Positions 1 to 11,861 of a stretch of DNA of 64,000 bases are shown here, piece by piece. The notes beneath the pieces were generated by a model that saw only the letters and a list, made by a program, of their open reading frames with translations, was not told the DNA's origin and searched no databases. Position 1 is the first letter of the stretch. Each line of letters begins with the position of its first letter. The translations under genes were made by a program, and so were the position numbers. Source of the DNA: Ophiosphaerella korrae (lineage: Eukaryota; Ascomycota; Dothideomycetes; Pleosporales; Phaeosphaeriaceae). Location: contig JALNQF010000041.1 in NCBI GenBank assembly GCA_028456385.1, positions 186,001-250,000 on the forward strand. The letters run 5' to 3'.

Positions 1-1734
1 GGATATGTATAATGCACGGCATATGGGACAGCTTATTTTCCGCAGGACAAACCATGAGACGAGACATTCCTCGTGGAATTCGTGGGCGCAGGTCTGGAGT
101 TTGAGGATGGGTTGGGTGGTGGTGGTGGTGGTGGTGGTGGTAGTAGTAGTAGTGGCCGGGGCTGATTCAGTGGAAGGTTGTGTAGGTAGGAGGACAGGTT
201 CGGGAGGAGAGGGGGCGTGGAGAGTTGAGAGACATATTGCGCTATTGGGTGGGTTAGTATATGCGGATATGGGACTGGATGATTTACGGACCATTCTCGT
301 TCAGATGCTGACAAGGAATCCGGGGCTCTTGATGCTTGTTCTTGTGTTTCTACCGTGGCAGTATTTTCGTCCGTGGGAGTTTGCGTCACGTTGGATACCT
401 CGGTTACAAGCTTCAACCGTTCTCTTGCTTCAGCGCGGCGGAGCGCAGGTTTTCTAACCCTCGGAGTGGGCGGTGTTGTGCGCGAACGTTTGCGGATGCA
501 AAATATGCAAAAACTGGTTGCACGTCGCAATCAACATGATGCTTATTTGATGGTGGCGCAAGGTCATGATAGTGAATTGATCGACTTACAAAGGACAAAA
601 CACAACTATCACAAACACAGGAATTAGAAATGCAAAGGCCGTGGGCGTCATGCCAGACCGTCCCACAGTATTCCTCCATTCTCTCCTCCCTAGCTCCATG
701 GATGCGCCTTGGCCTGAAAGTGCAGGCATCGTGACTTGCGTCCCAGGCGATATGTCGCGATTCGGGAAAGTCGGCACTGCAGTATGCGTGAAGGCCTGGG
801 CAGCCTGTGCCGTATGTACAGTGTTGTAGACCCCTTGGTAAAATCGAGATCACTTCTTCGCGCAGAGGCGTATGTTGGCTTTGAGTCTCCGCGGCCGTAC
901 TCCGGACGTCGCTCGCGAGTTGCGGCATTACAGCCTCTCTTATGCCCAGATTCCCCGCAATACAAGCTGTCGGTGACGCCTCCACACCAAGCCTGCGCCT
1001 CCACAGCCACGTTGTCTTCGCTCGAAAATTGCCTTGGCTACAATAGGCTTTCTTTTGCCCAATCAACATGGTCGTCTACTAGGCTTTGTTAGCTCCTTGT
1101 GGCAGACGCACGAGCTGTCACTGTCACGCCATTCCAAGGTGGCGCCAACGAGCACAAGATCAACCGATTTCCTCCAAGAAACAGGTAGTGTCTCGGCTGA
1201 CGCAACACAACACGAGAATGCTGTAGGGATCGCCTGATTGGTTTGGTAGCGCCGAACGATGGGAATTTGGACTTGGCGGGCGCCAATGCTAAGCCTTGGC
1301 GCCAGCGGAGTGGAGCGGGGTGGGAAGACTGCGACAGGGATACGACGCATGGCTCTGCACGTTTTTACATTGCCCAGAACGTAAGCCATTGGAGGATGGA
1401 TACGCCGATTAGGGTAAATATTGACAAGATAGCTATTGGGTGTGGATCCTACTACAGCGTGGTCGGTAATCTGTTGGAGTTTGCACATCGCAATAACCAT
1501 TAATTTGGGAGTGAAAGTGATCAAGGTTGAAGACTTGGTATTTCTTAAATATTTCTTAATTACTAGAGAAACGTGCAGCTAAATGAAGCTACCCAATGTG
1601 CCTTATCAAGACATCAGGTATCACAGACAATGCAAGACTCCCTTTTTTTGTGATATCCATTAGCATGAAATCAATCCTGACTACAGTGCGCCCATAAGAC
1701 CACTACTACGCTTGATCGCAACGTTTTCATACAC
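1..1734. other. Left-edge intergenic region, no supported gene
   Basis: Several overlapping open frames exist on both strands, but none shows a recognisable domain, a convincing ATG or splice structure. The longest (minus strand, about 413-1069 and 33-530) start at non-ATG codons and overlap in different frames, and the second owes its length partly to a triplet repeat. The 3' part probably holds the downstream flank of the ENA ATPase gene. A gene running in from the left edge cannot be excluded. Confidence 0.5.
116..154. repeat. (GGT)n/(AGT)n trinucleotide microsatellite
   Basis: An uninterrupted GGT run passes into a short AGT run. It would encode poly-Val or poly-Pro in shadow frames. It is simple sequence and not evidence for a protein. 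Confidence 0.9.
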
Positions 1735-4700
1735 TCATGTTCGTGACTTCTTCTCGTCGCTTTCGCCATCTGTGCTGATAGCTGTGCTGAGGTATCGCTC
1801 AAACACTCGTTGCTCAAGATCAACCGAGCCCCTCCTGCCAACGCCCAACTTCGCATCACGCCTCCCGAAGAAGACGCGCTTGCCAAACTTCCACCCTTCG
1901 ATCCCAACAAAGAACAGGAAAGTAGCAACAAAGACAATGCCCCACTCCCAGCTGATTCCCTTGTGTCTGAAGACAACATCGTTGATAACCGGGATGTAAA
2001 GGACGGGGAAGATGGTGACGAAGCCGAACATGATGGAAAAGAACAAGAACTTGTTCCTCCAGACATCGCGTGCCCATTGAGTGAAGTATCTTGTGGATCC
2101 AGGCTGCATCATGAAGAACGAACGGCGCATGTCCAACATCTGCCAGGCGAGGAACAGCGAGAACCAGGTAAGGCAAGCGAAGGTAGTCGCACGAGCGCGG
2201 AACACGGTCTCGCAAGACGGGTTGTAAGATTCGTTACAGCTGTGACCAAGGTTACCGTCGCCGAAACCGAACATGACAAGCGAGAAGGACGCGAGGCAGA
2301 GGGCGGCGATCCAGAGACCGTAGAAAAGCATATCAACCATGACTTCGAGTGTAAATACACCACGCTTGAGCTATAAATTGTTAGTATTGGTGCGGCGAAT
2401 CAATAGGTAAGAACTTACACTCTGTGGAGGACGGTCCAAAATGTCCGGAGCGGCAATCTCGAAACCGAGACCCATGTCAGGCAAGCTAGATGTGATCATG
2501 ATAATCCACATGACTTCGACCGGAGACACGGGAAATACGGAGAAACCGCTACCATCCTTGAAAGCGAGACCGATCAGTAAAACACAAGCCTGAGCGATAT
2601 TCTGAGCAAGCAAATGCAGGATGAATTTTTGAATATTGTCAAACATGCGGCGGCCTTCTTCGATAGCGTTGAGGATCGAGGCAAAATTGTCGTCTGTAAG
2701 CACAATGTCGGAGGCGTCTTTGGCAACATCAGATCCAGTGCCCATACCAATGCCAACATCTGAGCGCTTGAGTGATGGCGAGTCGTTGACACCGTCACCT
2801 GTCATAGCAGCAAAAGCCTTACGTCGGTGGAGGGCATCGATCATGCGAACCTTGGTGTTCGGGGCGCATCGGGCGATTACCAGAGGTAGTAGAGGAAGAT
2901 TGTCAATTTGCTCATCGGAGAGCTTGTCGAACTGAGATGCAGTCATGACCATGGCATCCGTAACTTCTTTGGCCAGAGTCTCCATATTCGAGGGCAGAAT
3001 ACCAACTTGGGCAGCGATTGCGCGAGCAGTTCCGGGGTGATCACCAGTCAACATGTGCACCTCAATGCCAGCCTTCTGGCATTGTCGGACAGATCCAGCG
3101 GTTTCGGGACGGGGTGGGTCATAAAGACCAACAAGACCACGGAAAATCAAGTTAGATTCCAATTCCTTACGATCATATTCGGCTCCCTTCTCTGGTGCTT
3201 CACCGTCGAAGTCCTTGCTGGCAAGTGCCAAGACACGCAGACCTCCTGCAGCAAGAGCCTCCATGTTGGCCAGAATCTCCTCGCGATAATCATCGTCCAT
3301 CTCTGTCGCAGATTCGACTTCTCCGTTGAAGACATGAGTACAAGAGTAAATAACGCGTTCGACGGCACCCTTGGTGAAGACGTATTTCTTAGATGTAGCG
3401 GTCTCCTCGAAGATGACTGACATCTTCTTGACATCAGAGTCGAAGGGAAACTCGGCGATTTGCTTCCAGGCAGGAGCGTCACCAGTAGTATACTTAAGGC
3501 GGTTCCAATCGAAACGAGACGCAAAGACTTGAATAGCGACCTCGGTTGGATCACCTCGTGCATTCCATTGCCCTTCATTGGTCTGATGAACGTTTGCCAG
3601 GTTAGCCAAAGAAGCGACTTTCAGGTAATTGATCAGGTGTGGGTTATCTGCGACGAGTTCCTCAGAAGTCTGGTCCTTCTCATCAATATCAGGGTCGATG
3701 TGACGTGGGTGCTTAGCGGTGAACGTGAGTGAGCCAATGGTGGGGTTGTGTGGCTCGTCACTCGTGCCAACAGAGTAAGTTCCCTTGGCGGGAATCCATG
3801 CCTTCTTTGCGACCATCTTGCCTTGAGTGAGTGTACCAGTTTTGTCAGAGCAAATATCAGTGACACCACCAAGAGCCTCGAGAGACTTCAAGTTGCGGAC
3901 AATAACGTGCCTCTGCACCATGCGCTTAGTACCTGCAGCCATTGTAATAGTCAAGACGACAGTGAGCGAGGCGGGTATCATAGAAAGGCCAGTGGCTACA
4001 GCATAGATGATGACTTCGCGGTTGTTGGAGAATTTGTTGGCGGCAAGAACAATGATCGCGCAGATAACTGCGACGCCAAACAAGAGAATAGCAAGACGGG
4101 CAAGTTTCTTCTGCAGTGGTGTGCCAACGTTGACACCAAGGAAATGTCCGACAGCATCGGTAGCAGTCAAAGTCCATGCTTGAGCGTAACGATGTGGCTT
4201 AGCCTTGCCGCTTTCGTTACGCTTGACAGGGCGAACACGAGAGTCTTTCTTTCGAAGAGACATAGCGATGGATCCAATCTCAGTATACATGCCAGTGGCG
4301 AAAACCACACCCCGAGCGCGTCCTTTAGTAACGGTCGAAGAGCTGTAAGCAACGTTCAAACGATCACCAGGCCCAGTGTCCTCGTCGAACACAGCATCGC
4401 CATCTTTAGCTACGGGAAGGGACTCGCCGGTAAGCAGAGCCTCGTCAGTTTCAAAATTTACAGCCTCAATAATACTAAGTTGCGTTAGCGGTGTTCATCA
4501 AGCTGCGCAGACGGTACTTACCGGATGTCGGCTGGGACAGTGTCACCTGTCTTCATTTCAACCAAGTCACCAGGGACAACCTCGATGGTGGGGATGGTGA
4601 CCGTTTTTCCGTCTCGCACAGCAGAAGCTGTAGGCGAAGAAAGCGAGCGTAGTGAATCCATGGTCTTCTCAGCGTTGAACTCTTGGAAAAACCCGATGAT

Positions 4701-5084
4701 GACGTTGAGCAGGATGATGGCGGTTACTACACCACCTTCAATCCACGATTCGATTGCAAAGCTGACTGCCATGGCAGCGATCAAAATCTGAGATTATTAG
4801 ATAAATAACTGTGCCCCTCAAATAAATGTACTCACCAAAGTCATGGCGTTGGCAACTTGCCGCAAGAGAATCTTGCCCGGTGATACGCCGCCATCATCAC
4901 CAAGATCATTTTGTCCGTGTTTCTCGAGCCTGGCCTTTGCTTCTGAAGCTATCAGGCCATCATCAGGGTTACACTTAGTTTGCTCAATAACCTCGTTGAA
5001 GGTAAGGGCATGGGCAGGTTTTGTAAGAGGGTCATTAGCCTGGCCGGACTTGTGGTTTTCGAGGGATGGTTGCTTCTTTCCCAT
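1735..5084 (-). CDS. ENA1: ENA-type sodium/potassium-exporting P-type ATPase (type IID)
   Basis: Four exons are supported: 5084-4836, 4787-4522, 4474-2419 and 2370-1735, giving 1068 aa, the normal size for fungal ENA pumps. The protein pumps Na+ or K+ out across the plasma membrane at the cost of ATP and confers salt and alkaline-pH tolerance. Visible motifs are an N-terminal cation-ATPase segment, the actuator TGES (about residues 187-190), the phosphorylation motif DKTGT with Asp382, and the hinge motif TGDGVNDSPSLK. Membrane helices lie at both ends, and the helix-4 region reads ATGLSMIPASL, as in ENA rather than in PMA1 H+ pumps or PMR1 Ca2+ pumps. All introns are 47-48 nt with GT/AG ends. 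I chose the ATG at 5084; an in-frame upstream extension to 5135 is less likely. Confidence 0.93.
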
Positions 5085-7494
5085 ATCGAATAATTGATCC
5101 TTCAAGGCTACGAAGGAGTTAGGGATGACAAGCAAAATCTAGATGTGGGGGACATCAAGCTCTTTAAACCTTGGGCCTGGCAAGCAAGCGGGCTGTAGCA
5201 TGGCGACAGCCAAGAGGTACCAGATATGGGCCACTTGGCGTGGTGGGAACTATCCTGGGCCCGGTGAATCGACGTCACCTTCGGTCACAGTCGGCAGTAG
5301 ACCTCAAAGGAGGGCCCGGCATGGCTGGCATGGCTGGCATGGCTGGCAAGGTGCTGGGCGGACTTGGTAACTCGCGCCTGGGCGTAGCGGAGCAAACTTC
5401 TAGGGCCCCTTGCTTTCCGCACCTTTGAGTTGGGCATATATCCATGTGAAGCCACCGTCCCAACTATTTTTCGACGATTTCCTCACCACCATGACGACAG
5501 CGGGGTACGGAGATAGGTGAGCGGGAGGGGTCAAAGGCCAGAATGTGGCAAATACAGCCGCAAACAGCCAAGCTTCCCGCTCGCTTGTGAGATGCCCAGT
5601 CGTGCTAAATGGCTAGGCCGGTGCCGAGTCCCGGTCACCCTGGATTAGGTGCCTCAGCATTCAAGACTCCAACGTCATCAAAACCGCCGTTTCGAGCCTT
5701 TTCGAACGGTGGACTCCGAATTACATCCAATCGCCTCATCTAAAAGTCAGTTGCTTACTCTGCCAAGTCGTGATTCCCTGGCATTGAGCCTGAGGCGTCC
5801 ATTGCTCCCACCCGCTGCCCCAACGGTAAAGCTTGTGGACAAGGCGTACTTGCTGCCACTGACAGTTGTATGGTCGACATTGGACTCTTGGGCCTGCTTA
5901 TCCGCCATTTGAACCTTGTCGTGCTTTGCCCAGATACGGACTAAGGTCACGAGCCTCAACAATCACTTCATATGCCCCACTGGTTAACTTGAAGAAAGCG
6001 CGCACGTTTTGCACCTTGCAAATGCTCAATTAAGGGTCCTTGTGCTTCTTCTTCCTAGCCGACTACCGAGAGGTTGTTCTGCGAACATCCAGCCCGGCCT
6101 TTCCCGATATCCTAAGTAGTTACCTCTACGTCAAAAGGAATATTGTTCTGATTGTTATCAACGTATTTATCAAGCTCATGTTAACCTTTTCTGCAACGGA
6201 CTTGACTTCTTCGCAGATCTCCCATAGGGCGCTAAAGTGCTAGGATTTAGGAACGCTAGAGTAGCCTCGCGTCGAACATCCGCCCCGCACTGTCCCATAT
6301 TCTGGCAAAGGTCTCAAACTTTAGCCTCAGAAAATAGCGGTACAACCAATTCCCTCGATTAGAGTGCGGATAGGAAGGCCGCGGTACCAGACTCTTTGGT
6401 TTCAGAAAAGGTTCAAAGGCTTGTTATGATCGGAGTAACTCCCATCTTGCCATGTCCAGAGAGTTACAACTTGATATGATGAATGAGGTGAGTAAATTTG
6501 TGCCCGAATGAACTAATATTCCGAAGCAACTCACTTTACAGCCCACCAACCGCTCAAGCATGGAGATGACCATCTAGCCATCCAACAACGGCCGAGTGTC
6601 CACAGCACATAATACCTGATACCCGACAACATTCTTAGGGCCCCAACGACACTAAGCCAATTTGAAAGTTCTCACAAAGGCCCGTCACATGCGAGTCGCT
6701 CATGTCCGCTTACATGTGATGCTGTACAGGCACTGAAGACATATGAAAGGGTCATTCAACATGAATGGATAGGCACATGTCGAAAGAGTGTATCATGGAC
6801 AACAGATTTTTCACGGAGAGCAATATTTCAGACAAGAACCGCCGTTCCCTACCAATTACCTCTCGCCACAGATCCCTCGGTCTGGGAATGATATTTATCC
6901 CTCATTATCTCAATTTCCCGATCAACGCACTACATCCCTAAGGAAACGTCGCACGATGAATACCCGTAGATCAATACCCTTTGAGAAAGAGTCGTAGTAC
7001 GCAATCGCCCTTGTCTTTGTAAGCGTACGAGCACCGTTAAATCCACATCACCTTATTAGATCGGTCTTTTGTTCACAAAAGAGGTTGTTTTCGAGCTCGA
7101 TGAAACGTACAAACATCATTTGCAGAAAACAGATAATCAGGGTGTGAAGAATGTTACTGGAGCCGCAGAGTTGCACACGTCGGAAGAGCGTCGTTGCACG
7201 CAAGGAAAGGCTAGCTAGGTTAACGTATTGATGTAGTGTCACTGCACTTCCTGACGAAATGTCCTGGTAGCCAATTCCCCCATGCGTAGATCTAAAGCAA
7301 ACATCTATTCTCGCAAACATCAGTCTAAGGAAACCTTGTAATGTACGAAATCAGTATATACTTTTATCGTTAATTACTAAATGCCAAATGTCCCCCTCCA
7401 ATCTCTGCCCCACCTTATGATTGCAAAATACATATTTTACAAATCCCAAAGCCATATAACCCAAAGCAAACAAATCCACCACCCAAAGCGTCCA
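5085..7494. other. Intergenic region, ENA promoter side
   Basis: This stretch separates the ENA start from the 3' end of the zinc-cluster factor. I see no protein family, RNA gene or transposon. It includes a 9-bp tandem repeat near 5.3 kb and a tiny spliced open frame at 6452-6577 that I do not consider a gene. The ENA-proximal part must carry that gene's promoter, but I could not assign individual sites. Confidence 0.6.
5318..5349. repeat. 9-bp tandem minisatellite (unit catggctgg)
   Basis: The unit is repeated about three and a half times without substitution, about 240 bp upstream of the ENA start codon. It is a simple local tandem duplication. Confidence 0.85.
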
Positions 7495-10026
7495 CTACAA
7501 GCCGAATCCAAACCCAAAAGTCCCATCCACTTGCATCCCCGCGCTATCAAACAGCCCAATGCCCGCCGTCACCAGACTATCAAACTGTCCCCAACTCGTC
7601 AGATCCGCCATAATGCTGCTATTCGGCAAGAAATTTGTATTAAACACCGCTGAGTCCGGCGTGGGCATATTGCCTGGCGCATAAAACGGCACAGCGTCCT
7701 GCCCGGGCTCCGGGTCCACGGGCAACAAGGGCAAAGTAGCAGCATCACCCTTGCCGACGGCGCTGGGCTCGGGCGGACCAAAGGGCAAAGGCGTGGTGGA
7801 CGAGGTGTCTGATGTAGTCTGGCGGATGGCTTCGAGGCGCAGTTCTTCGAGGACGACGCAGTATCTGCGGGCGAGGCAGTCTTGTTCGCTGACGCTTTCG
7901 AGCTGGCGTTGGGCCTTTTGGCCGGCGGCGAAGTACTCTTCGCAGGCGCCTGGCGTGATGAGGTGTTGTTGGATGCGGTAGATGTAGAGGACGACGACGG
8001 CGCAGAAGGCATAGTATTGGGTGAACCAGAAGCTCCGGAAGAGGTTGGAGGAGGTGAAGACGTCGTCGACGACGCGCACGATGGACATGGCGGCTTCGAG
8101 GCAGGAGGCGATGTTGGCGGATGTGTCGATGGCGGCATTGGCGAAGGTTGAGTGTGTGGGCATGTGTGTTAGGTTTGCAAAGTTGGAGAGGAGGAAGGGG
8201 CGGTGGATTAGGAGCATGGCGTGACAGTAGGCCAGGTGGAGCACGGAGCGTTGGCGCTGATAAATAGGGATTAGGAGATGTGAGTCTATACCTCGACCTT
8301 CATCATCGTTGAGAAAGCGGGAGAGCGAGGAGCGCCAGGTTTGTAGGTCTGATGTATACTTTGACGAGAGTTCAATGCGGTGTGCTAGACTGGGTGGACG
8401 GATTGAGTAGAGATCGCGGAGGACGAGGGAGACAATACGGGTTAGCTTGATATGCTCGGTTGGTGCCATCATCAAAGAGTAGGTGTTGGAGGGTGCCGGT
8501 TTAATGTAACTAGGATGAAGGTCAGTGTCGTTGACTACCGTAGGAAGATCCTAAATACTATATTAGCAAACATACTTCGATGCCTACGATGCGCCTCACT
8601 TGGTCAATATCTTCGTCCTTCAATGTCCGTGGTCGGCCTAAAGCAGCAGCTAGGTACTTGTCCAGAGAATACGAAACCCAGAACGTCCTTCGCCTACTCT
8701 CTAGCTCAACATAATCGACGGTAATAGATGGATCACACTTTCTTCCACGATTCAACCCTATTGCGAACGCCATATGTGTCAATGTGCCGAATAAACTCCA
8801 ACAATGATTTATTCGCGACTGGGTCAACAGATAAAAGCACTGTAATAGTCGGGCTTGTACGCTGGCTAGCCGAACTGCACCACGCTCCTTGGCAAGTTGA
8901 TGCTCAGCAGCAAAAAAGTACCGGGCACTGTCGATGTCAGCTGAGATTACGTCCCACCATCGTCGGGTGACAGACCTGTTGTCCTTTGCCGTACTTCCAG
9001 GCGGCATGTAAGCCTGAGCTTGTGCAAACACAATTAACAGCAGCGCAGTCTTCGCTGGGGCATCCTCCCTGCTACGCATGTCACCCTGTGTATCATAAAA
9101 TTCCTCAAGTAGCTTCTCGATTGTAGGACGATGCAGGAACCTATGTGTCGGTGCTGCGTAGTCAAAGTATCTTTCCACCAACCTCTGCGCATCAGGTTTC
9201 GGTGGTAGAACAAAGAACGTCGGGTCAAACTCTGGCAATGGGGCATCGCCAAAAGTAAAAATGGAGGAGTCGTGTGAAAAGGAGCTATTTTGATGCAGGC
9301 GCTTTTGGATACGGAGAAGAAAGGATACAGCCGACGAGGATCCGATATAATGCCCTTGTTGGTCAGTCTGCCCCCGTGCCGGCTCAGGCGAACTGCGTGA
9401 GGGAAGAATGCGGGCTTCATCACTGGGTATATTGGGTCTCTCTGTTCGGCCAAAGATTGACTGGTCCGTGCTGGGTGATGGATACATTCTGGGGAATTGG
9501 AAAGTCGTAGGAGTTGAGTCTTTCCTAGAAGGGTCTGGAGCTGGCTTTTGTTCCATTGATGATATCTGGAGGGTTGCATTTGCAGACATAGCAGATTCGT
9601 CGACAATGACTGAGGGTAATCGTCCACGGGTATATGATGCGGTAAACTCACAGGGCAGGCCGGACCTTAGACAAAGTGTACATGGACATCGACCACTACA
9701 TCTCGTCTTTTTTCTACCGTGCTATTAGCTACATTACATACAATTGCTGCACTGAAGATGTGGGAAAACTAGAGGTGATCTGCTACCAGATTGACTTCGG
9801 AAACTTACTTCTTACATCTATCACATGCCCTACTAACTCTTGTCCTCTCTTTTTCCTCTCTCCTCCTCTTTACTGGGGGTGACGTTTGCTCGCTTGAATC
9901 TACATCTGGAGATGAGTTTGCGGCTGCACTTTCCGTTTGAGTGCTAATGCCAATTGCAGGTGTCCATCCTGCCATGGAGTTCTGATTGTCTTCAGACAAG
10001 GCATGGGACACATCTCTTGTCGTCAT
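7495..10026 (-). CDS. Zn2Cys6 fungal-specific transcription factor
   Basis: Three exons (10026-9809, 9713-8576, 8550-7495) give 803 aa. The first intron splits the zinc cluster: the CDRC half ends exon 1 and the rest follows the TAG acceptor at 9715-9714. The spliced cluster has Cys68, 71, 78, 84, 87 and 94, spaced CX2CX6CX5CX2CX6C, with an additional Cys at 82. It follows a basic stretch (KRRREEKER) typical of a DNA-binding nuclear factor. The middle region, including the YFDYAAPTHRFLHRPTIEKLL segment, matches the fungal-specific transcription factor domain (PF04082 type). The second intron is only 25 nt between usable GT and AG; splicing there restores an uninterrupted frame, but so short an intron is unusual and this junction should be checked. 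Target genes are unknown; no metabolic cluster adjoins it. Confidence 0.85.
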
Positions 10027-11828
10027 GGTCAACTTCGACTAGTCATGAATGTATGTCCGGGTGGAGGAGACGGAGTCACAACTCCGAAGGTGAAGTCTCG
10101 GAAAACCGGTTCTGGCACGTGCGCACGGATAAGCCCGCTCTCGGCTTTTCAAAGTGACGATTGAAAATTGGAAGATAAACCGAAGTATCGCGTATATTCA
10201 AGAAATCCTATGAATTTGATGCTCTCACGAATAATATGCTTGCCCGATGCCATTTGAAGTTTCGTCGCCTTGAATATATTTCGCCTGGAGTTTTTGTCGT
10301 AACCATATCAACTAATATTCCCTCTGAAATTGAACTTCATTCAGAGTAAACCCTGACGTCTCCTACCTTTCATTGTGTCGCGCTATCATGCTAAACATAA
10401 TATAATAATTTTAGAGCCCTAAACGCGTTTGTGCACCCTCATCGCACACTAAATCAATCATTTTACGACGGCAGCATGTTCCCAGCAGGCAAGCTGCTCC
10501 TCTTGTGACATGCATTACATCATATGTACCAGACGTGGTGGGAGTTGCACATGAACAGAGTGCCAATGTTCAATGGGTTTAGTACTAGAGAGATAGAAAG
10601 GTCTTTGAAATCGCAAGGGAAGATGAATACCGAATTCTTGTAACTACGAATAAATAAACCAAAAGGAAGCTGCACAGCTGCACACAGACAAGATTCGTAT
10701 TGACAGTCTCACTTACATAGATGCTGGCTGGGAGCATACAAGCGCATGTCAGAGATACGAGTCATTGATGATTATACCTTTACAGGATGAAGCCGATTTA
10801 CGAGGTTGGGTCATGCTGTACCCCTATCAAGAAATACTCGTGAACACAGGTAAGGGGCCATGACTAGATAATTAGGTGTCTCGTAGTAGAGTTGCGGCCA
10901 CTAGATAGATTCCATATGTGGATGGGGTAAGAATCGAGATTGGTTGTTAGCGGGTTCAATTGGATGAACACAAGCACTTTGTGTGAGCTGTCCGGTGCCT
11001 CAAGCAACAATGCTATACAACGGTTCGCTTCTTTCCAAGACAGAGCTGATAGAAGCAAGGGGAAGCTGGGGCTGTTTTTCTTGTGTAGACAATGTAGAGT
11101 AGCGTGGCATGCACGAGAGACAAATACATCAAAGCTCTTCCTAGTGCTGGGAGACGTCATCAAAGCTCTTCCTAGCGCTGGGAGACGTCATCATATGGTC
11201 TGAGTCGACATGGGACGAGCCCGCAGGGAGAGAACCAAGTATTGAGACAAGATACTTGTAGGTTTGATTGAGATGGTTTAGGAAACGATCTGGTGTCTCG
11301 CGAGGGCATGGTTGACGTAGCAGAAGGTTCCTGAAACATTCTGTGTTATCAATACGGCAGTTGGTCGAGTGTCAATAGGCGAGAGCGGCTTGCTAGAGCT
11401 GATGAAGCGGCATGTGGGGGGGCGTGGAGGAAGCAATTGTCCTAGGTAGGCACCTATGGGCCATGTCTAGGTGGCAGTGTGCGTGTGCCGTCGTGGACGG
11501 AGGGAGACGAGACGGCGACATCGAGGCAAGCGCGGGCCGGTCGCGCATCGCACAAGCGCGGCGTGCAGTGGCGCAATCTCCGGCAACAGCTCCCTAGGTT
11601 TGGCCTACATATCGAAGATGATACTTGTGACCCCGTCGTCGCGAGACCCCTTTTCGCACCGCAACAATTGCCTTCAGAGCGCGTGTCTGCCTCCGTCGTG
11701 GTCGCATGACCAGCGCTTCTTCAATTGCACTGTTGTTGAAACACTACCCCCTGCTGCGCCTCTGCGGCCTTTTTCATTTCGCAATTACGCTGGGACCTCC
11801 ATCATTTCCAACCTCCCGCAACTAACTT
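10027..11828. other. Intergenic region between divergent factor and RabGAP genes
   Basis: The flanking genes are transcribed away from each other, so this 1.8 kb contains both promoters. No protein family is recognisable on either strand. It holds one exact-register 31-bp tandem duplication near 11.15 kb. The last 400 bp become GC-richer and pyrimidine-rich, as is usual in a fungal 5' leader. Confidence 0.6.
11127..11188. repeat. 31-bp tandem duplication
   Basis: Two adjacent 31-bp copies (11127-11157 and 11158-11188) beginning catcaaagctcttccta differ at a single t/c position. The close identity implies a recent local duplication. No function is evident. Confidence 0.92.
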
Positions 11829-11861
11829 CATGACGGTAAGTTGCGCCTCACAGCCGCCATG
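11829..11861 (+). promoter_or_regulatory. Upstream ORF whose stop overlaps the RabGAP start codon
   Basis: An ATG at 11829 opens a 10-codon frame whose TGA shares bases with the main ATG at 11859 (arrangement ATGA). Ribosomes ending the short frame would be placed directly on the main start, so translation may depend on leaky scanning or reinitiation. A GTAAGT in this leader is too close to the next CAG to make a normal intron. Confidence 0.5.

Noticed and set aside
33..530. Minus-strand open frame with a polyproline stretch and a basic KRSRTTPP segment
   Set aside because: It starts at a non-ATG codon, has no internal ATG, and part of its length is a GGT microsatellite. No family is recognised.
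413..1069. 218-codon minus-strand open frame
   Set aside because: No domain, overlaps other frames of similar length, and the composition looks random.
6452..6577. Tiny spliced frame: ATG exon, GTGAGT donor, TTTACAG acceptor, 23 residues
   Set aside because: Splice signals are good but the product is too short and unlike any family; such matches occur by chance in several kb.
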